Of a stretch of DNA of 64,000 nt, positions 12,601-22,246 are shown piece after piece. The notes under the pieces were generated by a model. That model saw only the letters and a program-made list of their open reading frames with translations, was not told where the DNA came from and searched no databases. The stretch comes from Bimastos eiseni (taxonomy: Eukaryota > Annelida > Clitellata > Crassiclitellata > Lumbricidae): positions 3,333,686 through 3,397,685 of the forward strand of contig OY365810.1 of the NCBI GenBank assembly GCA_959347315.1, in the 5' to 3' direction. How positions within the stretch are numbered: position 1 is the first letter of the stretch; every line of letters begins with the position of its first letter. The position numbers and the translations under genes are program-made.

Positions 12601-12915
12601 TCTTCAACAAAGGGGCAGACCTTATCAAATGTCAAATACCTTGATTTAGACCTATATCGCTTTTCACAACTTCCACTGCATTATTTTGTAGTGAAATATT
12701 ATTATTTGAATGTATCATTTTACATTGTACTTTTTGTGCTGTGTTCTACATGGCGTTGTATAGTACTCTAGTGCCGTGTTTCTATTTTATTTTATTGTAT
12801 ATCAAATTGTATTTTAATAGCGATACAATACAATATTATGCTCTTCAGATGACTTGCAAGTCATACCTTGATCAGCTTGATGCAACAGGAGAAGGATCAA
12901 CACAGAGCAATACAT
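9370..12915 (-). CDS. IgR-A: Ig-superfamily receptor-like gene, disulfide-depleted, 3' end missing
   Basis: Four exons join in one open frame, all at phase-1 junctions: signal peptide 12915-12867 (49 bp), V-like Ig 11888-11577 (312 bp), C2-like Ig 10748-10344 (405 bp) and Ig domain 3 9636-9370 (267 bp), about 344 codons. It is paralogous to IgR-B and IgR-D. Domain 1 lacks both canonical cysteines (ALKYTG and VYEST, where IgR-B has YFNCSG and RYACRD) and the core Trp (LDFRH). Domain 2 also lost Cys and Trp (FSWT for FICQ, YAYTT for YSCAT, LKLM for LEWR). Domain 3 keeps its cysteines and Trp. The donor after domain 2 is GC instead of GT. No transmembrane or tail exon was found between 9370 and 5136, where a LINE ORF1 relic now sits. 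It may be a secreted protein, a decaying copy, or a gene whose last exons I missed. Confidence 0.7.
10344..10748 (-). CDS. IgR-A exon 3, C2-like Ig domain
   Basis: There are 135 codons, phase 1-1. The GPNNC...SISCGV block matches GPNTC...LLSCRV of IgR-B and GPNDC...QLSCSV of IgR-D. The 3' junction is CTAT|GCAAGTAC, where IgR-B has CAAT|GTAAGTAC, so the donor is GC. Splicing there restores the conserved TAT (Tyr) codon shared by all three paralogues. The 5' acceptor at 10748 (GAGTCAAG|) is the one that fits the phase; its pyrimidine tract is mediocre. Confidence 0.7.
10935..11235. repeat. Dispersed repeat, copy 1 (partner at 14100-14390)
   Basis: Shares blocks such as ACAAATATCCGACC, AGAATGCCAA, an AGAAG-rich middle and CCGAAACCTAACTCTGAGATAG, in the same order, with 14100-14390. 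Lies in an IgR-A intron. Confidence 0.7.
11577..11888 (-). CDS. IgR-A exon 2, V-like Ig domain without canonical cysteines
   Basis: Acceptor TTTTGTTTTCAG|, donor CTTG|GTAAGT; 104 codons, phase 1-1. It aligns along its length with IgR-B exon 2, sharing the TDDKDI..GG...EFE.QGF segment, but has Tyr, Phe and Ser where the paralogues have Cys, Trp and Cys. Two of these changes are single-base steps from Cys codons (TAT from TGT, TCC from TGC). Confidence 0.8.
11970..12276. mobile_element. MITE-like element, copy 1
   Basis: Left end TCCGAAGGTTCGA and right end TCGAACCTTCGG are inverted complements. The interior aligns with 15176-15430 (ATTGCA.CATTCTTTTCA, CCAGCTTCCATTTA..CATGATTCTTTT, GCACATTCTTTT). 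Lies in the first intron of IgR-A. Confidence 0.7.
12867..12915 (-). CDS. IgR-A exon 1, signal peptide
   Basis: The ATG at 12915 starts MYCSVLILLLLHQADQ, a short N-region followed by six hydrophobic residues. It ends CAAG|GTATGA in phase 1. It is the only signal-peptide exon found upstream of the V exon on this strand, and its phase matches. Confidence 0.7.
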
Positions 12916-14099
12916 GTCAATTCGTTGTCTGTTGCAAGGCGAGATATGTCGAGAGATAAAATTATCTTAATACAGTTTCCGCAGCCTACAGAGTTTAACA
13001 AAGCATGAAATCAATCTTTTACTTATACAGATTCTTAAAATATAAAACAAGACGTTAAACCTAATGTTTAGAAATCTTGAAATCAATCTTTAACTTAAGC
13101 TCCATGAAAAGTCATGTAAAATACACCGTAAGTCCTATTATTTAAAAAACATGAACTCAGTCTTTTACTTGCACAGTGTTTAAAAAAATGGGTCAAACAA
13201 ACCGTTAATTGTATACATGTAGTATTATACTGTTGAAAAACACGAAATTCCTGATGCTTTGATGAGTGTGATAAGACGAAGGGAGAGAGGATAGGGTGTG
13301 GTATAATTTAGTATAATACAGATTAGATAAATTCTGAAAAGTTTCCAGGTCATAGCATGTTAGTAAACTTTGCTAAACGTGGCGCACTCATGACCGAGTT
13401 GATACAGGTGAAGGTAATCTGTTCGACCTTCTGAGGTGTCCGTCTGAACCTAGTGAAATCATGGTCATTCGTATAATGTAATACCACTTTGTGTTGGGTT
13501 ACTCGTCCGTATTTGCAAATGATTGGATAACAGCTTGTGATCGTTCTTTATTCATCGCGCATAAAAATGTCTCAGTAAACAACATTGATTAACGTGTTAT
13601 CCTTTTCTAGTCTGTCTGTAGCTTACATATGGATCAAACAGGTATGCAGGCATACGCTCAGACTATTAGGGCGAACAACGGTTTTCAATGCTCGCCTTGT
13701 AGGCTAAAGCAGATGACACGCTAAACAACCAACAATATAAAAAATATGCACTTAATACCCCATCCGTTCAAGATTAATTTTGAATGTTACGATAGAAACT
13801 GTGACAGAACCTGCTCAAGGTCCAAACTCAATAACCGTAACAGTAGATTTTGGTTGAATGGTTTTGGGTGGAAGTGCAGTCCAACGGTTACTATCATAGC
13901 ATTAGAGATAAAGCTATATCACCTTCTTACTTCATTGTTAAATCTGATCAAACCTTCATATTTGATCATTTTTTGCGGAGCATTATTTGAAATGTCTTAG
14001 GGGCCCACTACTATTTGCGGCTCATCGAAACAACTCGAAACTTTGACCACTGTCCTCGAATCCCGAAGTTGTGGCTTCTTCTGGAAGCCGACATGAATG

Positions 14100-14390
14100 A
14101 CTCCACAATGGTATAAATACAAAAACATAACAAATATCCGACCCAGCATGACAGGCCATATGCGTTACAATAGAAAATGAAGAAGAAGAATGCCAATAAG
14201 AGATTGCAAAGAAGTAAAAGAATAAGAAGAAGAGAAGAAGAAAAAGAAAAAGAAGACAAGAAGAAGGAAGAGAAAGAAAAAGAAATATGGCAAATATGGA
14301 GACAAAGATGAAAATAGCGCAGTTCCGAAACCTAACTCTGAGATAGGATAGCATATTTACATTGCAGTTTGTAATTGACACACACACACA
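14100..14390. repeat. Dispersed repeat, copy 2
   Basis: Second copy of the 10935-11235 element, in the same orientation. Its right part overlaps an inverted repeat with 14415-14452. Confidence 0.7.
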
Positions 14391-14452
14391 AATATATATA
14401 TATGTATATATATAGCGCTATTTTCATCTTTGTCTCCATATTTGCCATATTT
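14283..14452. repeat. Inverted repeat, 38-bp perfect arms, TA-rich loop
   Basis: Arm 14283-14320 is the exact reverse complement of 14415-14452; similarity extends about 10 bases further with one mismatch. The 94-base spacer includes TATATATATG and ACACACAC runs. Confidence 0.85.
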
Positions 14453-14474
14453 ATTTTTCTTTTCATATATATAT

Positions 14475-14880
14475 ATATATATATATATGATGTCCTGTAC
14501 TGGCTCCCTGTCTCGTACCGCATCATCTACAGGTTAGCAACGCTGGTCTGGTTGGTAGTACTCCATCCTATTTACATGTAAATAGTCTCTGTTGCCCGGT
14601 TTCTGATATATCTTACCGTAGGACAGAGGGTAGCTACAGTGTACATGTACAGTAACTGTTCCCACGAGCCCGATTCTCGATTAAGCAGCACCGAGCCTTC
14701 TCGGTTGTGGGCCCCTCCATTTGGAATGGACTTCCGCTAGCGCTGCGCATACTCTCAATAAAAAATTTGCCAGCTTTCTATCGTATCCTCAAGTCATTTT
14801 TTTTTGGCCGCAGCCTGGCTGAGTAGATTTCTTGTACGGCGCTATATAAATTTTCGAAATGAACGAATGAATAACTGGAA
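14475..14880 (+). mobile_element. LINE 3' end: reverse-transcriptase C-terminal relic and tail
   Basis: The plus frame reads VLYWLPVSYRIIYRLATL, the LHWLPV-type motif of CR1/L2-like LINEs, then remnants of the APP.GM.. segment and a 3' end with CGGCGCTATATAAATTTTCG and a GAATGAA-like tail. Confidence 0.65.
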
Positions 14881-15175
14881 TGGAGACTACGGAACGACAC
14901 TGAGTCATAGAGTCAAAAACATTATACATGGTTTATTGTGGTTTTGCTTAGTCATCTGGATAACCATGCAGGCACGTAGACCCAAGCATACACAATGAGG
15001 TCAAAGTTAATATGGTGTTGGAAAATCCCGGAGAACAACTAGGAAGAAGAACAATCTCTGTAATTGAAACAACCTGCTAGAAACGAATGAAACGAAGAGA
15101 GAAGACAAGGAAATCAGTCTAAAGAAGAAATTATTATAAAATAAACTGAATTACAGTTATATTTATATCATCGTT

Positions 15176-15430
15176 AAGCTTCTGTGTCTAATGTTCGAAG
15201 GTTAGATAGTCTGAAGGTTCAATAGTTTGAAGATTGAGGTTTTAAGGGTAGCTGAATTGAAGAAAGAATTATGATTGGCTAGAAGTTGGATTGCACCATT
15301 CTTTCAATTGATCCAGCTTCCATTTAGGCATGATTCTTTTCATATTAATCCAGCTCCCAATTTCGCACATTCTTTTAATTAAATTAAGTTCGGTGTCTTC
15401 GGACTATCGAACCTTCGGGTCATCGAGCGG
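15176..15430. mobile_element. MITE-like element, copy 2
   Basis: Same ends and internal order as 11970-12276, in the same orientation and moderately diverged. Confidence 0.7.
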
Positions 15431-15824
15431 GCACGCATCGTTAAACACGTCAGCCGTCATTGTAGTAATGAGATGTCGTTAAACTTTCAAATAATAATAA
15501 CTTTCATCAACCCCGAGATGTAGCTGTGGGCAAAGAGTGCCAGAGGCCTCGCTTTTCTTAGCCTCGGCATATCAGAGTGCGTGGCTAGCCTTCTCCCTCA
15601 GCTTGATCATCCCACAGATAGTGTACTCAATCTGTGTGGGCCTACTCATTATAATGAATGCAAGGTTAATTACAGGTCATAATTAGAGTCGCAATCTTAA
15701 AGAGAAATTGAAACTACGGACCACGTGATAATTAAACTAATCTGTGGCTTATTGTTCTGTCTGCAGGGCGATACGATCAGAAATGCTTAGGATAACTGAA
15801 AATTAGTCAGTATGGTTATAATAT

Positions 15825-15861
15825 AATTCTCTCTCTCTGTCTCTGTCTCTCTGTCTCTGCC

Positions 15862-15912
<51 letters not shown>

Positions 15913-15915
15913 GTT
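15825..15915. repeat. TCTG/TCTC microsatellite
   Basis: Runs of CTCT and TCTGTCTG. Simple repeat, no gene. Confidence 0.9.
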
Positions 15916-16433
15916 TAACCTATCATACTACATGTCAGTGTCATTTTGTGTTTGTCTGATGCCTGGCTGGCCAAGTTCCTGTATGTTTGGCTAAAATGTC
16001 TCTTGCATGTCAGTCAGCCTGTATGCCTGGATTGCCTGTATCTCTGTTACCAGTATGCACGTTTCTCTGCCTGTAGACATGTCTATCAGCATGTATAAAA
16101 TATCCTAAATACAAAATAATGAATATGACATGAAAACAATTGACTTTTGCAGCACAATTAGCATAGTAACAATTTGCTGTAATGAATCATTCACTCAGCC
16201 ACTGACACTACCAGGAGGTTGCCCGGATGAAGAAGGAGAGTGAGGCCAATATCGATCTTGTAACTCAGTCAGTCTTAAGCAGAAAGAACTTACACGACCC
16301 TACATACTCTAGGGCATTCGTGTGCATACAAACATATAATTGTCAAAAACAGACACATGCGTAATTACTCTAGTATGTTGTCTGTGGTACGGATGAGGAC
16401 TTAAAGATAAACAAGAGACAGCAGACAAACGAA

Positions 16434-16765
16434 CTGACCAACTGACCGACTGACTGATCGATCGATTGATTGATTTACTAACTACCTGACTGACTGACTG
16501 ACTGACTGACTGACAAGTTGACTGACTGATTTACTGACTGACTTACTGACTGACTGATTGACTGACTGATTTACTGACTGATTGGCTGACTGACTGATTG
16601 ATTGACTGACTGAATGTCTTGCTGACTGATTGACTGAATGTCTGGCTGACCGATTGACTGAATGTCTGGCTGACTGACTGACTGACTGATTGACTGACTG
16701 ACAGACAGACAGACAAAATGACAGACAGACAAACAGTTTGACAGGCAAACAGACAGACTGACACA
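16434..16765. repeat. ACTG/ATTG tetranucleotide array, about 330 bp
   Basis: Imperfect GACTGACT, GATTGACT and GACAGACA units. The three overlapping Ser/Gln/Val-rich minus-strand open frames here are repeat artefacts. Confidence 0.92.
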
Positions 16766-17109
16766 CAGACATACATGTGCAGACAACCATATGAACGTTC
16801 GTAATTTTTTCTCACTGTTTGTTCTCAATTGGATAATTTGAAGCTGCGCTATGTTACCCCTCTCCCTAATAGGGTTATTTGAAACCGGAACTACAGCATA
16901 GTAACTGATGCACACCAGTATGTACATATGATCTGCACTTGCACAGACCAAATAAACATCACACAAAACTTTGCTAAACGAGGTGCACCCATGCTCGAGT
17001 TAGTACGTGTGAAGGTAACCGTCAGCCAAATCTCCATCATATCACAGCGATATCCTTGAGGTAGTTGCTAGCAGCGCTACCGGTGTTTATGAAAACAGCA
17101 GCAGCAACA

Positions 17110-17114
17110 ACACC

Positions 17115-17155
<41 letters not shown>
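17110..17155. repeat. AAT trinucleotide microsatellite
   Basis: About 14 uninterrupted AAT units. Confidence 0.9.
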
Positions 17156-17157
<2 letters not shown>

Positions 17158-17159
17158 CT

Positions 17160-17770
17160 TTAGCAGCGGTAGGTTTATCGCATTTTGATGACGTTAGTAA
17201 CCCTAAAATTTATGGTTACTAAATACGGTTACTTAATAAAAGGGTTACTAAATGGTCGGTTAGATTAACCGAACATCACGAACCCTAACCTGAGCCTAAC
17301 CGACCCTCTCGATGCCAATTAATATAAGCTAGATAGGCCTATAGCATCAATATTAATAGTGCACAAAGATATTCCGCCTCGGAATTGTGTCGAGAGCATT
17401 ACGTCTGCAGCGGAACCTATTCAACCAATAATAATAACCCGTCTCGAAAGGCTGCTAACTTAGGGCGTTAATAATTTTTAATCAGAATATCCGCCAGTAC
17501 TGATTAACATAAAAAAGATTTTCTTTTATGCGCTTACCTTCATCATCTATGGAAGAAATAAAAGTATTAAATATTCTAAATAGCTTGCATTCATAATGTA
17601 ACTAAATTAAACGTACCTCTTATAGGTTTCATTGAACCATCAGCAACGATACTTCAAGACCCGCAGTCGGTCCGTATCAATGTGCTATCGGTCATTATTT
17701 TATAGGAAAAGCTTTCTCAATAGCATACACTTAACCATAGATAAGCACCAAGGTTTTAGAATGAGTATAT
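17160..17770. repeat. Diverged duplicated segment, copy 1 (partner 36730-37360)
   Basis: Shared blocks occur in the same order: a GGTTTAT.CGCATTTT block, AACCCTAA-rich stretch, GAATTGTGT.GA....ATTA..TCTGCAG, GAACCATCAGCAA.GATACTT.AAGACC, and AAGGTTTTAG. On the minus strand one part reads IVADGSMKPIRG in copy 1 and IIADGSTNFARG in copy 2, but upstream frames are broken. Confidence 0.65.
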
Positions 17771-18726
17771 TTCCTCATATCAGTGGGTTCTGTCAGTGGT
17801 TATATAAGTCATACACAGTGCATAAGGGGTAGCTAGGTCATCGCTGGCTCTCAACCGTATAAATTAAAAATCAAACTCATGCAAATTATAGAGACTTTTT
17901 GAGCATTTTTCACATGCCAACGAAGTAATTCTTTCTCCTCGAAATATTTCTGAAAACTGTATATTTTTCAAGTTCTTTTCTTTGAATTCTATTACTCGAC
18001 GCTAATGCTCTGTAAAAGCATTCTCCGTACCAGATTCAAAAGGGCAGTACTTTTAGCAAGCACGTTCGTTCACGGGGTTCTTAAGTGGTTTGGTAGCATA
18101 ACTGTTCAACCGGTCAGTGGTGGAGCGACCCACTCTAATCCATTCAGTAGAAATTGAGCTTGGAAAGAAGAGATACGGTCCCTAAGGATGAAAGTAAGCA
18201 TTTACGGTACTTTCACCTAATAGCATTGACAGGCAGTCATGGGTATTAGATACGAATAATTACCACGAACAATTGGAACCTTCATTCCCTTTTCTTAGCT
18301 TCCCCATAAAAGGACGGGTGTGGTGAGTCTTCTCTATTGACGCATGATCTTCGCATGGACAGTGTCCTGTCAACGTACTCATGGTAGCAAAGTTAACAAT
18401 GGGGCACAAATAGAGCCGACCCGTCTGTACTGGAAGAGATGATTTTTGTCTATCGTCTCTTCCAAAGGTATATGGTGGCGAGCGGTGATAACTCGTGGTG
18501 GGTAGCTGTTGTTTCTCTTCGGTAGGTGTATGCTCGTTTAGCCACGGAATCAGCGAAGACTTTTTGATGTTACGATATATTAAAAATGCAAACGTATATT
18601 AACAGCAAACTGGTTTATGTAATATTAAATGTCCCGATCCACCCTCAGTCAAACAATTCCGGCCTCAGGTCGTGCGTTTAGAAATGCTCAGCAAATCTCG
18701 TCTGTAGCACTCCGCACTCTCCTTGC

Positions 18727-18950
18727 CTATTGACTCCTTCTTGGGCGAATCCTCACTTTCGCCCGCGTCCCATGTTTATATCCTTCCTCTCTTCCCTTGT
18801 CAGATGTCTGCTTAATTTCTTCACCTGTCGCCCCTGCCTCGCTTGCTTCCATCGTCCGTCTGGACCGTCCTCTTTCCGTGTTATCTGTCCCATCACTCGT
18901 CACTCCCTCGCTTCCGTCGCCTTGCCCTTGTCCATAATCTTCCATAATGT
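18727..18950. other. CT-rich stretch
   Basis: Pyrimidine-rich on plus. The minus-strand 72-codon hydrophilic frame (Gly/Glu/Arg rich) has no start or splice support and is probably compositional. Confidence 0.4.
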
Positions 18951-20594
18951 GTCTTTCTACGTCTCCTTCCTGTCTCTCTATTTAACCCTCTATCTCTTGC
19001 TGTCAGATGAGCGAATCTGGTAATGTGCTGGGTGTTGTATTAATTAAGCCAATTACAGAAGCGATTAGCAGCGGCTACTGGTCTGTCACGTACATGTAAA
19101 GTTCATTAAGTGCATAGCCGATCTGAATATTCTGTAGTCCAGCTTGATTCAAATGTTCACATGAAAACTAATAGCTACAATTTCATTTAAACTAAATAAT
19201 ACATAATAATACATAATAATCACAAAGCCTCCGTCGATTGCGCAACTTGTAGTGTCCTTTATTACACTAAACCGTCTTAACCCATTTTTCTGCATCTGGG
19301 TTATGAACTTAAAAGTTTATAAGAAATGACAACAGTGACTGAAAATTGTGTCCCCCAATGTTTGGTGGTTTAACCTTTTCCCCTCTATATAAGGATGACC
19401 CTTTGGTGTCACTGATAGCATATCACTCGGGTGAAGGATTTGACCCTATCAATTCACATTGACACAGTGGCAGGATGCTAAAGAAAATCGAGTTCACTTA
19501 CTTTTATATTTAAACCTAAATACGCCAGCAGTTGTAATAATAAGTTAAAATTTAATCTGAATTTGAAATAACACTTCAGTTTGCCATAAGAAAATGAAGG
19601 TCAATTCTGTCTAAGCATTGATGATGGAGGATTATTCATGTGACCGATGCATGTAGATAATTCCCACTGGAAAGTCCATGGGATGGTTGGTAGAGGAGTC
19701 TGGATTTGATGGTTAATGTGTGTCAGTGAGTCGTGCTTCCGTCATCAGAGTCACTGAGAAAATTTCTACACTGGCGTCATCAAAAACCACTGGAAATCAC
19801 TGGAAAAGCTTCCATATTTATTCAGCAAGTATGCCATACAACGAAAAATATATTTCACATCGGACCCATACGGCCTGCTCTCTATCCCTGTGTCTGTCTG
19901 TGTTATTTGTGCTTATGTCTGTCTATCTCTCTATATGCCCGCATGTCATTATTGTCTACACGTCTGTTTTTCTCCCAATAACTAATGGCTCACTAGGCTT
20001 ATCTACCGCAGTTCCAACATATCCCGTGCAGCTTTAACTATGGTCTCACAGACAAACAAACGGACAGGCTGCATATAAGTATGTATGTAGGTAGGTATAA
20101 ATGAGTGAATTTTTGAAGACCCTTAGCATTTAGATTTTTAAATACCTCGTGTGATCATCTGTCTGCAAAAGAATTTGAATATCAGCTTATTTGGAACTAA
20201 TGCTCCTACAGTTTAAATGCATATGCAAAAATTGTACATAGTAGCGAATGATTGCTGATCAGCGTGGAATTTATCAACAGAAACTGGTATCGAATCTTTC
20301 TAAGAAGAAATTACTATCTAGATCTAAGTCCACATTTTTCAAAAGCGGCGTTTTCTATACTACGTCAGGTTTATTCTCAGTGTCAGAGCAACTGGTGTGT
20401 TTGTTCATTTTGGATTGTCCGTCGTGTTCATGCCAGGACGCTCGTTCATGCTCATATGCAAACGGAGCAGAAATTCATAGAATTAAACAACACGGCAGAT
20501 CTGAGCAACAATAAAATAATTGAATGGAATTGAATGAATTTGAATTTATATTTAATCGTAAACAAAATCAAAAACATTTGTCGACATTTTAATC

Positions 20595-20657
20595 ACATTC
20601 CTAATAATGTAAGCCTACATAATGTAGGCCTATGTAGGCTTACATTATTAGGAATGT
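20595..20657. repeat. Perfect 26-bp inverted repeat, 11-base loop
   Basis: Arm 20595-20620 is the exact reverse complement of 20632-20657. The loop (AATGTAGGCCT) partly repeats the arm sequence and includes TAGGCCTA across its edge. Confidence 0.92.
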
Positions 20658-20749
20658 ATAAAGAAATGAGACGGCTGAAACTACAACATCGTGGTCCAAT
20701 GAATGGAGAGTAATTTCAGTCCTCTCTATATAGAAACCACCGTTTATGC

Positions 20750-20885
20750 AGAAGCAGATGTCACATGACCACTATTCGTATTCGGTCCCACTGCTACTAT
20801 TCGGCCAAATACCGAATATATTTTTCTCCTACTGTTCGACTCCGAACTGAATATGAAGCGACTATTGAGTGCAGCCCTGGTTAGG
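20750..20885. mobile_element. hAT-like transposon end fragment
   Basis: On the minus strand the segment starts CAGGGCTGCACTCAATAG, a typical hAT-type terminus, followed by TATTCGGTATTTGGCCGAATA-type subterminal repeats. No second end was located. Confidence 0.45.
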
Positions 20886-21744
20886 ACATCTGTAGACATG
20901 CTAGTAATAAGACGAACATTTTGTATGTGTGACTCTGTTGGCATACAATGCCCGTGAATTTGCTTTAGGCCTACAGAACCAAAGACATGCCTACTCTCAT
21001 TCAGAAAACTGCATCAACTCAAGAAGCTACTTATCGCGTGCAAAATTTTACATCAGTTTGAACACAAATATCAGAAAACCCAATGGAAATGGTGGAAGAC
21101 CATAGATTGCAGACACGTAATGTTCACCAGACGCGTAGTGTTAACCAGACCCGTAGCCTGGTGTTCACCAGAAGCGTTGTGTTCACCAGAAGCGTAGTAT
21201 TCATAACTCGTTTCTTTGGGGTTAGACCGCCACTGCCTAAGTAGAATTCACTGAAAGAACCAACCAAAAGAACTACAATGAGTGCTGATCACATTTGTTT
21301 CTGTATGACCATAGCAATACAGTGTCCTTGCTGGTTTGCTTTCATTTTTCATTCTAGTTACACGTCCAATGTCTTCTTCAAATGAACTAGACATTCACAA
21401 CTCCGAACGTTTTAAATAAGGCAAGTTCGAGCTAAGACGGTAAATAAACTAGCGATATTTAAACTAATTCCATTCAAATGGTGTTATACATGTATGTATG
21501 CATGTGTAAGTATACGTGTGTACTGCATGTATGTAAGTAAAAATGCACGAATGAATGTATGTATGTATTTATGCAAGAATTATTGTTTGTGTGTTCATTC
21601 ATGCGTTGGCCTAATATACATACCTGTAAATGTGCACGTTACATCATCAAGGCACTTGATATAGCTCCTATTCTCAAACTTATGCGAATCCTGATATCAT
21701 TTGCTTGGCTACCGATACGTGTATAAATTGATCTGGTGACTTAC

Positions 21745-21813
21745 ATGTAATCGATTGTTCTGTCGTTTGATTTGCGCTCTCATTCATCTGACTCTGATGA
21801 CGATCTCTTCTTT
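21745..21813 (-). CDS. IgR-B exon 6, start of cytoplasmic tail
   Basis: Acceptor TTGTTTTCATTAG|, donor ACAT|GTAAGT; 69 bp, 23 codons, phase 1-1. It encodes a basic stop-transfer KRRDRH followed by a polar Gln/Asn/Ser/Thr-rich stretch with no tyrosine. The excellent splice sites and phase make this a better call than any alternative tail in the region. Confidence 0.75.
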
Positions 21814-22194
21814 CTAATGAAAACAATTTGAAATGTATCTTAGTTAAATATCAAGATTGGTTGGGGCTTACACTTTGGTCATTTGACAATAGAAGATCTG
21901 TTCCAAAGACGTTTGAAAAATATGCATGTCGCATAAATACTACAGTCATAGATAATGAATATAAAAATTCACTTGTAGCTGAATTTATACTTTCAAGAGA
22001 TGCATCTCTGAAGCCCAAAAATTACGACGACGACGACGAAGATGACGTTGATGATGACGATGATGATGATGATGTTGATGATGATGATGGTGGTGGTGGT
22101 ATTGGCGGCGGTGACGACAAGGAAGACGACGACGGCGACGATGATGCTGACGACGACAATTACTACGATGACACCTATGATGATGATGATGATG

Positions 22195-22246
<52 letters not shown>

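Larger units (their letters stand above)
12916..21744. other. Intergenic region between IgR-A and IgR-B
   Basis: Contains repeats, listed separately, and no convincing receptor exon. The last exon or exons of IgR-B should lie here but were not identified. A segment at about 17160-17770 is paralogous to 36730-37360. Confidence 0.5.

Noticed and set aside
16482..16966. Three overlapping minus-strand frames rich in Ser, Gln and Val
   Set aside because: All are readings of an ACTG/ATTG tetranucleotide array.
13365..17025. Two short copies of CTTTGCTAAACG.GG.GCAC.CATG (13371 and 16969), partly resembling the start of IgR-C
   Set aside because: About 55 bases each with no open frame; a short dispersed repeat and a chance likeness to the signal exon.
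17200..17310. AACCCTAA stretches resembling telomere repeat (also near 36790-36900)
   Set aside because: Irregular and shared between the two duplicated segments, so part of that repeat rather than an interstitial telomere.
17530..17560. 9-base phase-1 micro-exon ATGATGAAG between CCATAG and GTAAGC on the minus strand
   Set aside because: Splice-like signals are good, but the paralogous copy near 37130 lacks the donor and no adjoining exon is convincing.
18727..18945. Hydrophilic minus-strand frame (Gly/Glu/Arg rich)
   Set aside because: It is the complement of a CT-rich stretch, with no acceptor or partner exon.
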